DNA of 64,000 bases from an uncultured Amylibacter sp. (GCA_947497475.1 CANMGS010000002.1:248001-312000); one strand, 5' to 3'. Shown: positions 43,888 to 53,611, counted from the stretch's first letter. Program-made: numbers and translations. The notes: generated by a model not told the origin, from the letters alone.

Positions 43888-45708
43888 ATGGATTTACGAA
43901 ATATTGCTATTATTGCCCACGTTGACCACGGCAAAACCACACTTGTAGATGAACTGCTAAAGCAGTCAGGTATCTACCGTGAAAACGAAGCGACACAAGA
44001 ACGTGCTATGGACAGCAACGATTTGGAACGTGAGCGCGGCATTACGATTTTTGCAAAACCTACATCAGTTGAGTGGAAGGGCACACGTATCAATATCGTT
44101 GATACACCAGGCCACGCTGACTTTGGTGGTGAGGTTGAGCGTATCCTATCTATGGTAGATGGCGTTGTATTGTTGGTGGATGCGGCAGAAGGCCCAATGC
44201 CACAAACGAAATTCGTAACATCTAAAGCATTGAAATTGGGTCTGCGCCCAATTGTTGTTGTGAACAAAGTGGATAAACCTGATGGCGAGCCTGATCGTGC
44301 ATTGGATGAATGTTTCGATTTGTTTGCAAACCTAGAAGCAACAGACGATCAGCTTGATTTCCCTTCTATGTATGCCTCTGGCCGTTCTGGCTGGGCTGAC
44401 ATGGAATTGGACGGTCCGCGCAAAGATTTGTCTGCTTTGTTTGACCTGATCATTGATCACGTGCCAGCACCTGCGCAAATCCAAGAGCAGGACAAGCCTT
44501 TCACAATGTTGGCAACAACTTTGGGGGGTGACCCATTCCTTGGTCGTTTGCTGACTGGTCGTGTTGAAACAGGTACGCTTAAAGCTGGTGAAACGATCAA
44601 AGCGATGTCGCGTGAAGGTGAGTTGATTGAAAACTTCCGTGTAACGAAAATCTTGGCATTCCGTGGTTTGGAACAAACTGCAATTGATGTAGCTGAAGCA
44701 GGCGATATTGTTTCTATTGCTGGTATGACTAAAGCGACGGTTGCGGATACTTTGGCTGCACAATCTGTCGATGAAGCTATTCCTGCGCAACCTATTGATC
44801 CGCCAACAATTACTGTAACTTTCGGCATTAACGACAGCCCATTAGCTGGTCGTGATGGTAAGAAGGTACAATCACGTGTGATCCGTGAACGTTTGTTGAA
44901 AGAAGCGGAATCAAATGTTGCAATTAAAGTAACAGATACACCTGGTGGCGAAGCCTTTGAGGTTGCTGGTCGTGGCGAATTGCAGATGGGTGTTTTGATT
45001 GAAAACATGCGCCGCGAAGGGTTTGAATTGTCGATTTCTCGCCCACAAGTTTTGTTTATGGAAGAAGACGGTAAAAAGATGGAGCCGATTGAAGAGGTGA
45101 CCATCGATGTGGATGACGAATATTCTGGTGCCGTGATTGAAAAGATTACAGGCCATCGTCGTGGTGAATTGGTCGAGATGAAACAAGCAGGTGCTGGTAA
45201 GACACGTATTGTGGCGCATGTGCCTGCACGTGGTTTGATCGGCTATCATGGTGAGTTTTTGACAGACACGCGTGGTACGGGTGTTCTGAACCGTGTGTTC
45301 CACGATTGGGCAGAGTACAAGGGTGCTATCCCTGGTCGCCGTGCTGGTGTTCTGATTTCAATGGAAAACGGTCAATCTGTTTCTTATGCGATCTTCAACT
45401 TAGAAGATCGTGGTAAGTTCTTTATTGGTGCACAAGAAGATGTTTATCAGGGTATGATCATTGGTGAGCATAATCGTGAGAATGATCTGGAAGTAAACCC
45501 GCTTAAGGGTAAAAAGCTAACGAACGTACGTGCCTCTGGTACGGATGAAGCGGTTCGCTTGACGACACCTGTGAAGCTGTCTTTGGAAGAAGCAATTGCT
45601 TATATTGATAATGACGAATTGGTTGAGGTGACACCAAGTTCTGTGCGTTTGCGCAAACGTTATCTGGACCCAAATGAGCGTAAGCGCATGTCTAAAGTGG
45701 CAAGCTAA
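43888..45708 (+). CDS. typA: Translational GTPase TypA/BipA
   Basis: From ATG 43888 ([19 protein letters not shown]) the protein has 606 residues, the usual TypA length; a longer frame from 43828 runs through the leader repeat. G motifs: AHVDHGKTT, the RERGITI switch, [14 protein letters not shown] and NKVDKPD. Domains II, III and V follow, ending in the TypA-specific C-terminal domain ([27 protein letters not shown]). It is an EF-G-like factor that helps 50S assembly, above all at low temperature or stress. Confidence 0.97.
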   Translation: MDLRNIAIIAHVDHGKTTLVDELLKQSGIYRENEATQERAMDSNDLERERGITIFAKPTSVEWKGTRINIVDTPGHADFGGEVERILSMVDGVVLLVDAAEGPMPQTKFVTSKALKLGLRPIVVVNKVDKPDGEPDRALDECFDLFANLEATDDQLDFPSMYASGRSGWADMELDGPRKDLSALFDLIIDHVPAPAQIQEQDKPFTMLATTLGGDPFLGRLLTGRVETGTLKAGETIKAMSREGELIENFRVTKILAFRGLEQTAIDVAEAGDIVSIAGMTKATVADTLAAQSVDEAIPAQPIDPPTITVTFGINDSPLAGRDGKKVQSRVIRERLLKEAESNVAIKVTDTPGGEAFEVAGRGELQMGVLIENMRREGFELSISRPQVLFMEEDGKKMEPIEEVTIDVDDEYSGAVIEKITGHRRGELVEMKQAGAGKTRIVAHVPARGLIGYHGEFLTDTRGTGVLNRVFHDWAEYKGAIPGRRAGVLISMENGQSVSYAIFNLEDRGKFFIGAQEDVYQGMIIGEHNRENDLEVNPLKGKKLTNVRASGTDEAVRLTTPVKLSLEEAIAYIDNDELVEVTPSSVRLRKRYLDPNERKRMSKVAS

Positions 45709-45735
45709 CTTTAAGAATTTTCAAAACTTTTTAAG

Positions 45736-45776
45736 ACCCGTTGTATTAAGCAGGAATGCTTTACAGCGGGTTTTTT
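45736..45776 (+). terminator. Intrinsic terminator of typA
   Basis: ACCCGTTGTA (45736-45745) and TACAGCGGGT (45762-45771) pair with one wobble, enclosing a smaller AAGCA-type stem, then TTTTTT. Confidence 0.9.
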
Positions 45777-45780
45777 ATTG

Positions 45781-46000
45781 TTGGGGACATTATCATGTGG
45801 CTTGTGTCTTAAGCCAGGGTTGAACAATTATTAAGACCAATGTTGTCCGCCTTTAAATTGTCTTAATTATTGTTAACTTTATCTTAAGTAACTGTAGAGT
45901 GACGCGATTCTTTTTCTGCTCTGGGTAGAATGTCATATTTGCAAAATGCAAAACTTTACCTTAACGGTAATTTGCATTTTGCAAATATGGATTTTTTTAT
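45781..46000 (+). ncRNA. Gap region with a long hairpin and T-run; candidate small RNA
   Basis: In the 420-base gap between typA and the XRE gene, CATATTTGCAAAATGCAAA (45934-45952) and TTTGCATTTTGCAAATATG (45971-45989) form a perfect 19-base-pair stem. TTACC/GGTAA continues it inward past an ACT bulge. Seven T residues follow (45992-45998), as in an intrinsic terminator, yet typA already has its own. TTGTCT and TATCTT, 16 bases apart at about 45857-45884, could be a promoter, giving a transcript of about 105 bases. The bases 46001-46200 hold nothing else clear. Confidence 0.4.
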
Positions 46001-46200
46001 GAGCTAACCATAGAACAGTCTTCATGGCCTAAAATGTGTTGTTAAAAGGTGAAGTTTAGTGAGGAACTCAAAAATAAGTATTTAAATTCAAATGTTTAAC
46101 TAATTATTACAAGTTAATTCCAAATAGTTGATCGCCTGTGAATGTAATAGATTCAAAAAATTGCTATAAAACCTAGAGTAGCAAGCAAGGACTATTAATA

Positions 46201-46584
46201 ATGACGCATCCCGTTGATGAATATGTGGGTAAACGCGTTCGCCAGAGACGTTGGATGGTTGGTTTTAGCCAACAACAACTTGGTGAGGCGGTTGGGATTA
46301 AATTCCAACAGATCCAAAAATACGAAACAGGTATGAACCGCATAAGCGCATCGCGCTTGTGGGATATCGCGGAAACACTTGGTGTTCCGATTACATTCTT
46401 TTTTGAAGGATATGAAGGTGCTGAGTTAAGCGCTGAAAATACTGAAGCAGGTATCAAATCTGCTAAAGGTGATTTCCTCGCGGATAAAGAAGCCTTAGAA
46501 CTCGTACGTTCATATTATGCTATGCCAGAAAAACAACGCCGTAAACTTTTCGATCTTGCGCGTGTTTTAAGTGATGTTGCATAA
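46201..46584 (+). CDS. XRE family helix-turn-helix regulator
   Basis: The 127-residue protein has a Cro/CI-type helix-turn-helix at about residues 10-65: VRQRRWMVGFSQQQLGEAVGIKFQQIQKYETGMNRISASRLWDIAETLGV. The C-terminal half is helical (LELVRSYYAMPEKQRRKLFDLARVL) and may mediate dimer formation. Such short XRE proteins are widespread in Rhodobacterales chromosomes and are not phage-borne here. The target is unknown. Confidence 0.88.
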   Translation: MTHPVDEYVGKRVRQRRWMVGFSQQQLGEAVGIKFQQIQKYETGMNRISASRLWDIAETLGVPITFFFEGYEGAELSAENTEAGIKSAKGDFLADKEALELVRSYYAMPEKQRRKLFDLARVLSDVA

Positions 46585-46655
46585 GGTCTGCGGTTGACGC
46601 AAACCTTACATTGTGAAAACTCCAGTTTAGGAACATGCACCGAACTGGAGTTTTT
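46581..46655 (+). terminator. Two hairpins after the XRE gene; second also holds the hisN ribosome binding site
   Basis: TAAGGT / ACCTTA with inner TGCG/CGCA (46582-46608) begins at the stop codon. AAAACTCCAGTT (46616-46627) and AACTGGAGTTTTT (46643-46655) then form a 12-base-pair terminator with T-run. GGAG inside the right arm is seven bases before the TTG start of hisN. Confidence 0.85.
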
Positions 46656-46657
46656 CT

Positions 46658-47458
46658 TTGCCCGATATATCCCAAACATTGCAATCTGAATTACTGGATG
46701 TAGCAAACGCGCTTGCAGACGCTGCACGACCAATTGCATTAAAGTATTTCCGATCTTCAGGGCAAAATTTAGAGAATAAACTTGATGAAGGTTTTGACCC
46801 TGTAACAATCGCAGATAAGGCGATTGAGCGTGAAATGCGAGACATCCTTGCAAAACGCAGGCCTGATGATGGTATTCTTGGTGAAGAGTATGAAAATATA
46901 AATGGGGTTTCTGGGTTTACGTGGGTTCTTGATCCGATTGATGGTACCCGTGGTTTTATCAGTGGGACACCGACATGGGGTGTCTTGATTGCTGTTGATG
47001 CAGGTGAGGGACCTGTTCTGGGCGTAATTGATCAGCCCTATACAGGGGAGCGCTTTATTGGAGGATTTGGGACGGCTTCTATGACGCGCGGGCAACAAAC
47101 ATACGATTTGGTCGTTAGAAAATGTGCGGATGTGTCTGATGCAATTGTATTTACGACATTTCCAGAAGTTGGGACAGACGCAGAAGGCGCCGCTTTCAAA
47201 CGTGTTGCTGGCCAAGCAAAATTAACCCGTTATGGTATGGATTGTTATGCATATGCCTTGCTTGCTTCAGGGCAGATTGATTTGGTAATCGAGGCTGGTT
47301 TGAATGCCTATGATATCCAAGGCCCTATTGCTGTTATAGAGGCTGCTGGTGGTATTGTTACGGATTGGCAGGGTAACCCTGCCCATCAAGGGGGGCAAGT
47401 GATTGCCGCAAGTGATAAACGGATCCATGCGCAAGCGATAGAATTACTTAACGGCTAA
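46658..47458 (+). CDS. hisN: Histidinol-phosphatase, inositol monophosphatase family
   Basis: The 266-residue protein has the Mg-dependent phosphatase motifs GEEYEN, WVLDPIDGTRGFISGTPTWG and the later AYDIQGPIAVIEAAGG. The GTRGFISGxPTWG form is typical of HisN-type histidinol-phosphate phosphatases rather than of inositol or 3'-phosphoadenosine phosphatases. This would be the eighth step of histidine synthesis. TTG 46658 is the only start that keeps the whole domain. The stop region overlaps the opposing hydrolase gene by 15 bases. Confidence 0.87.
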   Translation: MPDISQTLQSELLDVANALADAARPIALKYFRSSGQNLENKLDEGFDPVTIADKAIEREMRDILAKRRPDDGILGEEYENINGVSGFTWVLDPIDGTRGFISGTPTWGVLIAVDAGEGPVLGVIDQPYTGERFIGGFGTASMTRGQQTYDLVVRKCADVSDAIVFTTFPEVGTDAEGAAFKRVAGQAKLTRYGMDCYAYALLASGQIDLVIEAGLNAYDIQGPIAVIEAAGGIVTDWQGNPAHQGGQVIAASDKRIHAQAIELLNG

Positions 47459-48373
47459 AAAGCGGTCTATATTCGTCCAGACTTGGTCTAATATTTCATC
47501 GCCATCCATAAGTGGTTCATGTTTAGCACCTTGGATGTCGATCAATTCAGCATTTGGCCATTTACCCATGATATGCCGAAGCGATTTTGGATGTACGATT
47601 TCTTCTTTGCTGCCCAAGAAACAAATACAATCTTGTTCTGGTGCGGGCATCATTAATAATTTTGCACATTCCATGAACGCTTGATGTAGCCAGTTTATGC
47701 TTGGGCCACCAATGCCAAGTTCTGGGTGTGCATCCAATTGACGGATCATCCAATCGTAGGTTTCTTTATCATTTGTGAGCTTATTTTCAGTGAAGTCACT
47801 GATTTGGACGTAATTTTCGGATCGCGTGTTTGGTGAGAATTTCTGCGAAAGCCCGATACGAGGACCGATTGTCGATATTAGCTTGGCAGGAATACGTAAC
47901 GCGGGGGCTATATAAATGCCCCACATTGGTGCCGAAAAGATCACTTTCTTTACATCTAGGCCATTATGGAGGGCGCGAAGGCCGATATTACCACCCATAG
48001 AGTGTGCAATAAGTGTGTGCGGTTTTTCTAAACCAGCATCATCTACTACCTCTAGCATGGCTTCTACATCCATTTGATAGTCATGGAAGTGTTTTACGTG
48101 ACCAAGCTGATGATTCTTAGCAATTCGATCGGCCAATCCTTGGCCACGCCAATCAATTGCAGCCACAGAATACCCACGGTCCACTAGGGATTGAATGGTT
48201 GGTCCATATTTTTCGATAAATTCGGTGCGGCCAGGAAAAACCAAAACAGTGCCTTTGGTTCCGTTTTTCCAAGTCGCAACACGGATACGTACGCCGTCCC
48301 GACATGTTTTCCAATGCGCAATGCCCCCTTTGGGAGCATTGGCAATATCAGCAAAGAACGGCGCTTGTGTCAT
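47444..48373 (-). CDS. Alpha/beta hydrolase, lysophospholipase-like
   Basis: The 309-residue protein carries VLVFPGRTEFIEKYGPTIQSLVDRGYSVAAIDWRGQGLADR and the nucleophile elbow LIAHSMGGNIGLRAL (Ser in HSMGG). A late Asp and the His in GAKHEPLMD complete the triad. This matches monoglyceride lipase/PldB-type hydrolases. It follows the SCP2 gene with one base between, suggesting a two-gene operon dealing with lipid-like substrates, though this is inference. Confidence 0.88.
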   Translation of the reverse strand: MTQAPFFADIANAPKGGIAHWKTCRDGVRIRVATWKNGTKGTVLVFPGRTEFIEKYGPTIQSLVDRGYSVAAIDWRGQGLADRIAKNHQLGHVKHFHDYQMDVEAMLEVVDDAGLEKPHTLIAHSMGGNIGLRALHNGLDVKKVIFSAPMWGIYIAPALRIPAKLISTIGPRIGLSQKFSPNTRSENYVQISDFTENKLTNDKETYDWMIRQLDAHPELGIGGPSINWLHQAFMECAKLLMMPAPEQDCICFLGSKEEIVHPKSLRHIMGKWPNAELIDIQGAKHEPLMDGDEILDQVWTNIDRFLAVK

Positions 48374-48374
48374 A

Positions 48375-48665
48375 TTATGATAGAACTGCGCCCAATTTCA
48401 TTGCAGCGCTCATGTCACCGTCTACTTTTAGACCACCAGACATAAATGCAGCTGTTGGGTTTACATCGCCCGTTAACATACCTTGGAATGTTTCTGCATC
48501 AGCAGTAAGCGTGCAATCTGCGTCTTCGTCAGCAGCACGTGCACCATTTTGGTCAATCATAAGACTACCTTCGCCTTCGATTTCCACTTTAACAGAACCA
48601 TCAAAGCCGTCGCTTCCCATTTTTTCGTTCAGCGCGTCTACTGCTTTTGCGATTACGTCACTCAT
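48375..48665 (-). CDS. SCP2 sterol-binding domain protein
   Basis: This 96-residue protein is one SCP2 domain: VKVEIEGEGSLMIDQNGARAADEDADCTLTADAETFQGMLTGDVNPTAAFMSGGLKVDGDM. SCP2 domains hold hydrophobic ligands such as lipids or acyl-CoA. AGGAGACACAA precedes the ATG. It is paired with the lysophospholipase-like gene and is a clear paralog of the gene at 55931. Confidence 0.9.
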   Translation of the reverse strand: MSDVIAKAVDALNEKMGSDGFDGSVKVEIEGEGSLMIDQNGARAADEDADCTLTADAETFQGMLTGDVNPTAAFMSGGLKVDGDMSAAMKLGAVLS

Positions 48666-48729
48666 TTGTGTCTCCTAAATCTTAAAAAATTCTCGCATTC
48701 TTGCGTGTTTGCGATACCTTGGGGTTATC

Positions 48730-49308
48730 ATGAAACTAAATACTAAAAACTTAAAGTCCCTGATACCTGCGATCTTCTGTTTCGTAACGTTAATTGCTGT
48801 TTTTGGTGATAATAATCACGCTTTTGCGCAAACAACTGAACTTGATACCTTATTTTCAGAGCTTCAAGATCCTGAAAACGATGAATGGAAGAAATCTGAA
48901 CAGAAAATATGGGCAGAATGGGGCAAATCAGGATCGCCTGCGATGGATCATTTGCTGCGCCGCGGTAAAAAAGCCATGCAAGATGGTGATTTGAAAGTGG
49001 CTGTTGGGCATTTTTCAACTGTGATCGACCATTCTCCCGATTTTGCTGAAGCATGGAACATGCGGGCAACTGCATTTTATTTGATGAATGAATTTGGTCT
49101 CTCAATGGCTGATATTCAACGCACCTTACAATTAAACCCTAGGCATTTTGGGGCAATGGCTGGTCTTGGCTCGATACTTGTTCAGCTAGATAGAAAAAAA
49201 GATGCATTGGCTGTATATAAGCGCGCTTTAGAGGTGCATCCTCATCAAGATGGTCTTAAGAAGAACATTGAACAGTTAGAGGATGAGGTCAAAGGTACCT
49301 CATTATAG
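48730..49308 (+). CDS. Periplasmic tetratricopeptide repeat protein
   Basis: From ATG 48730 (MKLNTKNLKSLIPAIFCFV) the 192-residue protein has a signal peptide ending AFA-Q (about residue 28). About three TPR units follow from residue 85: AVGHFSTVIDHSPDFAEAWNMRATAFYLMNEFGLSMADIQRTLQLNPRHFGAMAGLGSILVQLDRKKDALAVYKRALEVHPH. It probably acts in the periplasm as an adaptor. The next gene, for the helicase, is 18 bases on. Confidence 0.88.
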   Translation: MKLNTKNLKSLIPAIFCFVTLIAVFGDNNHAFAQTTELDTLFSELQDPENDEWKKSEQKIWAEWGKSGSPAMDHLLRRGKKAMQDGDLKVAVGHFSTVIDHSPDFAEAWNMRATAFYLMNEFGLSMADIQRTLQLNPRHFGAMAGLGSILVQLDRKKDALAVYKRALEVHPHQDGLKKNIEQLEDEVKGTSL

Positions 49309-49326
49309 GCTAAGGATAGACCTACA

Positions 49327-52008
49327 ATGCAACAGCGATCGCGCGTATGCGCGGTGCTTGGCCCCACCAACACCGGAAAAACACATTATGCGTTAGAGCG
49401 CATGTTGGCCCATCGCAGTGGTGTGATTGGATTGCCTTTGCGTTTGTTAGCGCGTGAGGTTTATGACCGTTTAGTTGCCAAAAAGGGCCCATCTGTTGTG
49501 GCCTTGATCACAGGTGAAGAACGGATTGTGCCACCACGTGCCACTTATTGGGTCTGTACGGTAGAGGCTATGCCGACAAGTCTTGGTGCCGAATTTGTAG
49601 CTATTGATGAAGTGCAGCTTTGCGCTGACCCTGAACGCGGGCATGTGTTTACAGATCGTTTGTTAAACTTGCGCGGTATATCAGAAACTTTGTTTTTGGG
49701 TTCTGATGCCATGTGGGGCGTTATTTCCAAGTTGGTTCCTGATGCGGATTTTTTGCGCCGTGACCGTTTTTCTGAACTGACTTATTCAGGGTCCAAAAAA
49801 ATATCCCGTATGCCAGAACGCTCTGCAATCGTTGGGTTTTCTGTGGATAATGTCTATTCAATCGCGGAACTTATCCGCCGCCAAAAGGGTGGTGCTGCGG
49901 TTGTGATGGGCGCGCTTTCCCCACGGACGCGCAATGCGCAAGTAGAGATGTATCAAAACGGCGATGTAGACTATCTGGTCGCAACCGATGCTATTGGTAT
50001 GGGATTGAACCTTGATATTGATCACGTGGCATTTTCGGGCACCTCGAAATTCGATGGGCGTAATATGCGGCGCCTTATGCCAAATGAACTCGCTCAGATT
50101 GCAGGACGGGCAGGGCGTTATCAAAACAATGGGACTTTTGGTGTTACAGGCGAGGCGCGCCCGTTAGAGGATGAAGTGGTCAATGCAATTGAAAATCACC
50201 GCTTTTCACCCATTCAAAAACTACAATGGCGCAATTCTCGATTGGATTTTGGCACAACCGCCACTTTACTGCGATCTTTGGAGCGCAGCAGTGATGATCC
50301 ATTATTGGTTAAAGCGCGCGAAGCAGGGGATCATTTGACCCTACGCAGCTTATCTGATCAGCCTGAAGTCATAGACCGCATCCAAAATGCCCGAGATGTG
50401 CAATTGTTATGGGATACCTGCCAATTACCTGATTTCAGGCAGGTTTCACACAATGAGCATGTCGCGATTGTGGGCAAAATCTTCGAGTTTCTGGCAGACG
50501 GCGGGCAAATCCCTGTGGCATGGTTTGCAGACCGTGTAAGGCGCATTGATAAAACCCATGGTGATATCGATGCATTGTCTAAAAGATTGGCATATATCCG
50601 CACATGGACCTATGTGACACAGAGAAAAGGCTGGTTAACTGACGAAAACTATTGGCGAGACGAAACGCGTGCAGTAGAAGATCGGTTATCAGATGCGCTT
50701 CACGGCGCGCTTACAAAACGATTTGTCGATCGGCGTACCTCTATTTTAATGCGCCGGTTGAAGCAAAAGGAGGCCTTGGTGGCTGAAGTAAATAAAGATG
50801 GCGAAGTAACCATTGAAGGCGAATTCGTCGGTAAATTAAATGCATTTCAATTCCAATTGGACAAATCTGCGGATGCAGATCAGGTAAAAACTTTACGCTC
50901 GGCGGCTATTCAAGCGCTTCAGCCTGAATTCAGCTTGCGTTCTGATCGTTTTTACAATGCGCCAGATACTGAATTTGATTTCACAGAACAGGGTGGCCTG
51001 ATGTGGGGCGAGCATGCTGTTGGTAAACTTGTGAAGGGCGAGGATATTGTGTCGCCTGCGATCCATGTTTTCGTAGATGAAGAAGCAGGCACAGATGTTG
51101 CTGATAAAGTGCGCAAACGTTTGGGCCACTTTATGGACCGCAAAATCACTGCTGCTTTTGAACATATTATTAACATGCGTGATGACGAAGCTTTGCCTGG
51201 TTTGGCGAAGGGTGTTGCGTTCCGTTTGGCAGAAAGCCTCGGGGTTATCCCACGGTCTGCGATTGCGAATGACATTAAAGCTTTGGATCAAGATCAACGC
51301 GGTACATTGCGCAAACACGGTATTCGTTTCGGCCAATACACCGTTTTCCATCACTTAATGCTTAAACCAGCGCCAACACGTTTGCGCTTGGTGCTTTGGT
51401 CTTTGTTTGAAGGTCTGGGCGAATTCCCAGAAGCCCCGCCAGCTGGTTTGGTGACTGTTCCTGCTGTTTCTGATGCACCAAAAGGCTACTACCCTCGTGC
51501 AGGGTACCGTTTGGCCGGTGAACGCGCGATCCGCATTGATATGTTGGAACGTTTGGCGGATATGATCCGTTCACATGATGTGAAAGGTGGCTTTGAAGCC
51601 AATCCTGACATGTTGTCCATCACAGGTATGACATTGGACCAATTCGCAGATTTGATGCAGGGCCTAGGCTACGCTGCTGAAAAAGGCGAACGCGATAAGG
51701 TCAAGACCGCGCCGAAGGCGACTGGTGATGAAGCGGCAACGGAAGTTGCCTCTGAAGAGCCAGCAACACCTAAAGATGAAGCGGAAGAAGACACAAAAGA
51801 AGTGTTTTACACCTTCAAATGGGTTCCAAAAGCGCGTCCACAGGGTAACCGCCCACAGCATTCTAAGCCTAAAGCACGTCGTGATGCCAAAGGTGGCAAA
51901 CAATCCAATAAGCCAAAACAACATTCTTCGGGACCACCAAAGAAAGACAAAGCGATTGATCCTGATAATCCATTCGCAGCTTTGATGGCGCTGAAAGGCA
52001 AATCATAA
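49327..52008 (+). CDS. Suv3-type DExH RNA helicase-like protein
   Basis: The 893-residue protein begins with GPTNTGKTHYALERML (Walker A), then LRLLAREVYDRL, ITGEERI, FVAIDEVQLCADPERGH (DEVQ box) and a second RecA-like domain with TDAIGMGLNLDIDHVAF and QIAGRAGR. This is the SUV3 mitochondrial helicase pattern, and alphaproteobacteria have the bacterial relative. The C-terminal part (about 500-800) is family-specific and ends in a Lys/Pro-rich low-complexity tail (about 835-893), likely disordered RNA-binding. A role in RNA turnover or ribosome assembly is probable. Confidence 0.9.
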   Translation: MQQRSRVCAVLGPTNTGKTHYALERMLAHRSGVIGLPLRLLAREVYDRLVAKKGPSVVALITGEERIVPPRATYWVCTVEAMPTSLGAEFVAIDEVQLCADPERGHVFTDRLLNLRGISETLFLGSDAMWGVISKLVPDADFLRRDRFSELTYSGSKKISRMPERSAIVGFSVDNVYSIAELIRRQKGGAAVVMGALSPRTRNAQVEMYQNGDVDYLVATDAIGMGLNLDIDHVAFSGTSKFDGRNMRRLMPNELAQIAGRAGRYQNNGTFGVTGEARPLEDEVVNAIENHRFSPIQKLQWRNSRLDFGTTATLLRSLERSSDDPLLVKAREAGDHLTLRSLSDQPEVIDRIQNARDVQLLWDTCQLPDFRQVSHNEHVAIVGKIFEFLADGGQIPVAWFADRVRRIDKTHGDIDALSKRLAYIRTWTYVTQRKGWLTDENYWRDETRAVEDRLSDALHGALTKRFVDRRTSILMRRLKQKEALVAEVNKDGEVTIEGEFVGKLNAFQFQLDKSADADQVKTLRSAAIQALQPEFSLRSDRFYNAPDTEFDFTEQGGLMWGEHAVGKLVKGEDIVSPAIHVFVDEEAGTDVADKVRKRLGHFMDRKITAAFEHIINMRDDEALPGLAKGVAFRLAESLGVIPRSAIANDIKALDQDQRGTLRKHGIRFGQYTVFHHLMLKPAPTRLRLVLWSLFEGLGEFPEAPPAGLVTVPAVSDAPKGYYPRAGYRLAGERAIRIDMLERLADMIRSHDVKGGFEANPDMLSITGMTLDQFADLMQGLGYAAEKGERDKVKTAPKATGDEAATEVASEEPATPKDEAEEDTKEVFYTFKWVPKARPQGNRPQHSKPKARRDAKGGKQSNKPKQHSSGPPKKDKAIDPDNPFAALMALKGKS

Positions 52009-52011
52009 TCC

Positions 52012-52386
52012 ATGGCGGAAACGCAGCGGGTTGATAAATGGCTATGGTATGCGCGGTTCTTTAAATCGCGCAGCCTTGCCACAAAATTTGTGGCAGAGGG
52101 TAAACTTCGCGTTAACAGTACCAAAATCAGCAAACCAGCACATGGTCTTGTTGTTGGGGATATGTTAACTTTTGTGAAAGCTGAGCATGTTCGTGTTATC
52201 GAAGTTTTGGACTTAGGAACACGACGTGGCCCAGCTCCCGAAGCTCAAAAACTCTATAATGACCAGTCGCCACCGCCCCCCAAAAAGGAATTTGTTCCAC
52301 CAAATCCTAAATTCGAAGGAAACGGTCGTCCAACAAAGAAAGATCGGCGGCAGACTGACGCTTTTCACGCAAAGCGTCTTGATTGA
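52012..52386 (+). CDS. S4 RNA-binding domain protein, Hsp15-like
   Basis: The 124-residue protein has an S4 domain at residues 1-65: QRVDKWLWYARFFKSRSLATKFVAEGKLRVNSTKISKPAHGLVVGDML. Hsp15 in E. coli uses it to rescue nascent chain-blocked 50S subunits. The C-terminal half is Pro/Lys-rich and disordered. It directly follows the helicase gene (three bases), and the order helicase, S4, ferredoxin, CarD is the common one in Rhodobacterales. Confidence 0.92.
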   Translation: MAETQRVDKWLWYARFFKSRSLATKFVAEGKLRVNSTKISKPAHGLVVGDMLTFVKAEHVRVIEVLDLGTRRGPAPEAQKLYNDQSPPPPKKEFVPPNPKFEGNGRPTKKDRRQTDAFHAKRLD

Positions 52387-52442
52387 TCGGAATTCGCCCC
52401 ATATAGGGCTATATAACAACCGCAAAGACTAGGATTTTGCAC

Positions 52443-52781
52443 ATGACATATATCGTCAACGACGCCTGTATCGCTTGTAAATACACAGATTGTGTAGAGG
52501 TATGCCCTGTAGATTGTTTCTATGAGGGTGAAAATATGCTGGTTATCCACCCTGATGAATGTATCGATTGCGGTGTATGTGAACCAGAATGCCCAGCGGA
52601 TGCGATCCGTCCAGATACAGAACCTGATATGGAAAAATGGGTCGAGTTTAACCGTGAATATGCGGAAAAATGGCCTGTTATCATCACCAAGAAAGACCAA
52701 CTTCCAGAAGCTGAAGAGCGTGATGGCGAAGAAGGTAAATTAGAGAAGTATTTCTCACCAGAGCCTGGCGAAGGCGGTTAA
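52443..52781 (+). CDS. fdxA: Ferredoxin FdxA, seven-iron type
   Basis: The 112-residue protein has two cluster motifs: [18 protein letters not shown] near the N-terminus and [16 protein letters not shown] (about 39-54). Together they hold one [3Fe-4S] and one [4Fe-4S] cluster. The acidic C-terminal extension is as usual. ATG 52443 is the start; an in-frame TTG two codons earlier is not needed. It carries electrons in the cytoplasm; partner unknown. Confidence 0.95.
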   Translation: MTYIVNDACIACKYTDCVEVCPVDCFYEGENMLVIHPDECIDCGVCEPECPADAIRPDTEPDMEKWVEFNREYAEKWPVIITKKDQLPEAEERDGEEGKLEKYFSPEPGEGG

Positions 52782-52848
52782 ATTACGATTCGTGGCTTTT
52801 ACAGTTATATTTTAACGAACATTTATAATATGCTGTTTTTAAAGGGTA

Positions 52849-52886
52849 AACTTCCTAATGTATACGGTAGGAAGTTGTCTCTTTTT
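52849..52886 (+). terminator. Intrinsic terminator after fdxA
   Basis: AACTTCCTA (52849-52857) and TAGGAAGTT (52868-52876) pair perfectly; TTTTT lies at 52882-52886. The rest of the 250-base gap before carD is AT-rich and shows no gene. Confidence 0.75.
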
Positions 52887-53033
52887 GTGATATAATTAAT
52901 ACTGAAACATTAGGACGCTTATCAGTATATGTTGCTGAAATTATAACTCATTCCCAAAAAACGAACCATTATACGTTGTCATTTTTTGACGCGTTTTTTT
53001 CGTATCGGGATATGGCAATAAGGAAGACTAAAA

Positions 53034-53555
53034 ATGGCTAAAGCAAAAAAGATCGCAGGGTTCAGCTTGAACGACTATGTTGTGTACCCTTCACACGGTG
53101 TAGGCAAAATCATTGCTGTTGAAGAGCAAGAAGTTTTGGACATGAAACTAGAACTGTTCGTCATTGATTTTGAAAAAGACAAAATGACATTGCGTGTACC
53201 AACTGCCAAAGTCGAATCTGTTGGTCTGCGCAGCCTATCAACACCAGAATTGGTGGCAAAAGCAATGACAACACTAAAAGGCCGTGCCCGTGTGAAACGC
53301 GCAATGTGGTCACGCCGCGCACAAGAATACGAAGCCAAAATCAACTCTGGCGATCTATTGTCTATTGCAGAAGTTGTGCGCGACTTGCACCGCAATGACG
53401 AACAGCGCGAGCAATCTTATTCAGAGCGTCAGTTGTACGAAGCTGCACTTGAGCGTTTGACGCGCGAAGTGGCTGTTGTGAACAATGTAGATGAGAGCCG
53501 TGCGACAGAAGAAATCGGCGAGGTTCTATTGTCTCGTGTTGTTGCAGCTGCTTAA
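53034..53555 (+). CDS. carD: CarD family transcription factor
   Basis: The 173-residue protein begins FSLNDYVVYPSHGVGKIIAVEEQEV, the CarD/TRCF RNA polymerase-interacting domain that binds the beta subunit. A helical, basic domain follows (WSRRAQEYEAKINSGDLLSIAEVVRDL, EQSYSERQLYEAALERL). In alphaproteobacteria CarD stabilises the open complex at many promoters, rRNA ones included. Translation starts after AAGGAAG. A single-gene unit with its own terminator. Confidence 0.95.
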   Translation: MAKAKKIAGFSLNDYVVYPSHGVGKIIAVEEQEVLDMKLELFVIDFEKDKMTLRVPTAKVESVGLRSLSTPELVAKAMTTLKGRARVKRAMWSRRAQEYEAKINSGDLLSIAEVVRDLHRNDEQREQSYSERQLYEAALERLTREVAVVNNVDESRATEEIGEVLLSRVVAAA

Positions 53556-53575
53556 CGCAGAGATATAAAAAGCAT

Positions 53576-53611
53576 AAACCGCAGCCAGGGTGAACCTGCT
53601 GCGGTTTTTTT
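53576..53611 (+). terminator. Intrinsic terminator of carD
   Basis: AAACCGCAGC (53576-53585) and GCTGCGGTTT (53598-53607) form a perfect 10-base-pair stem with T-run to 53611. The next gene's first ATG follows at once. Confidence 0.93.
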
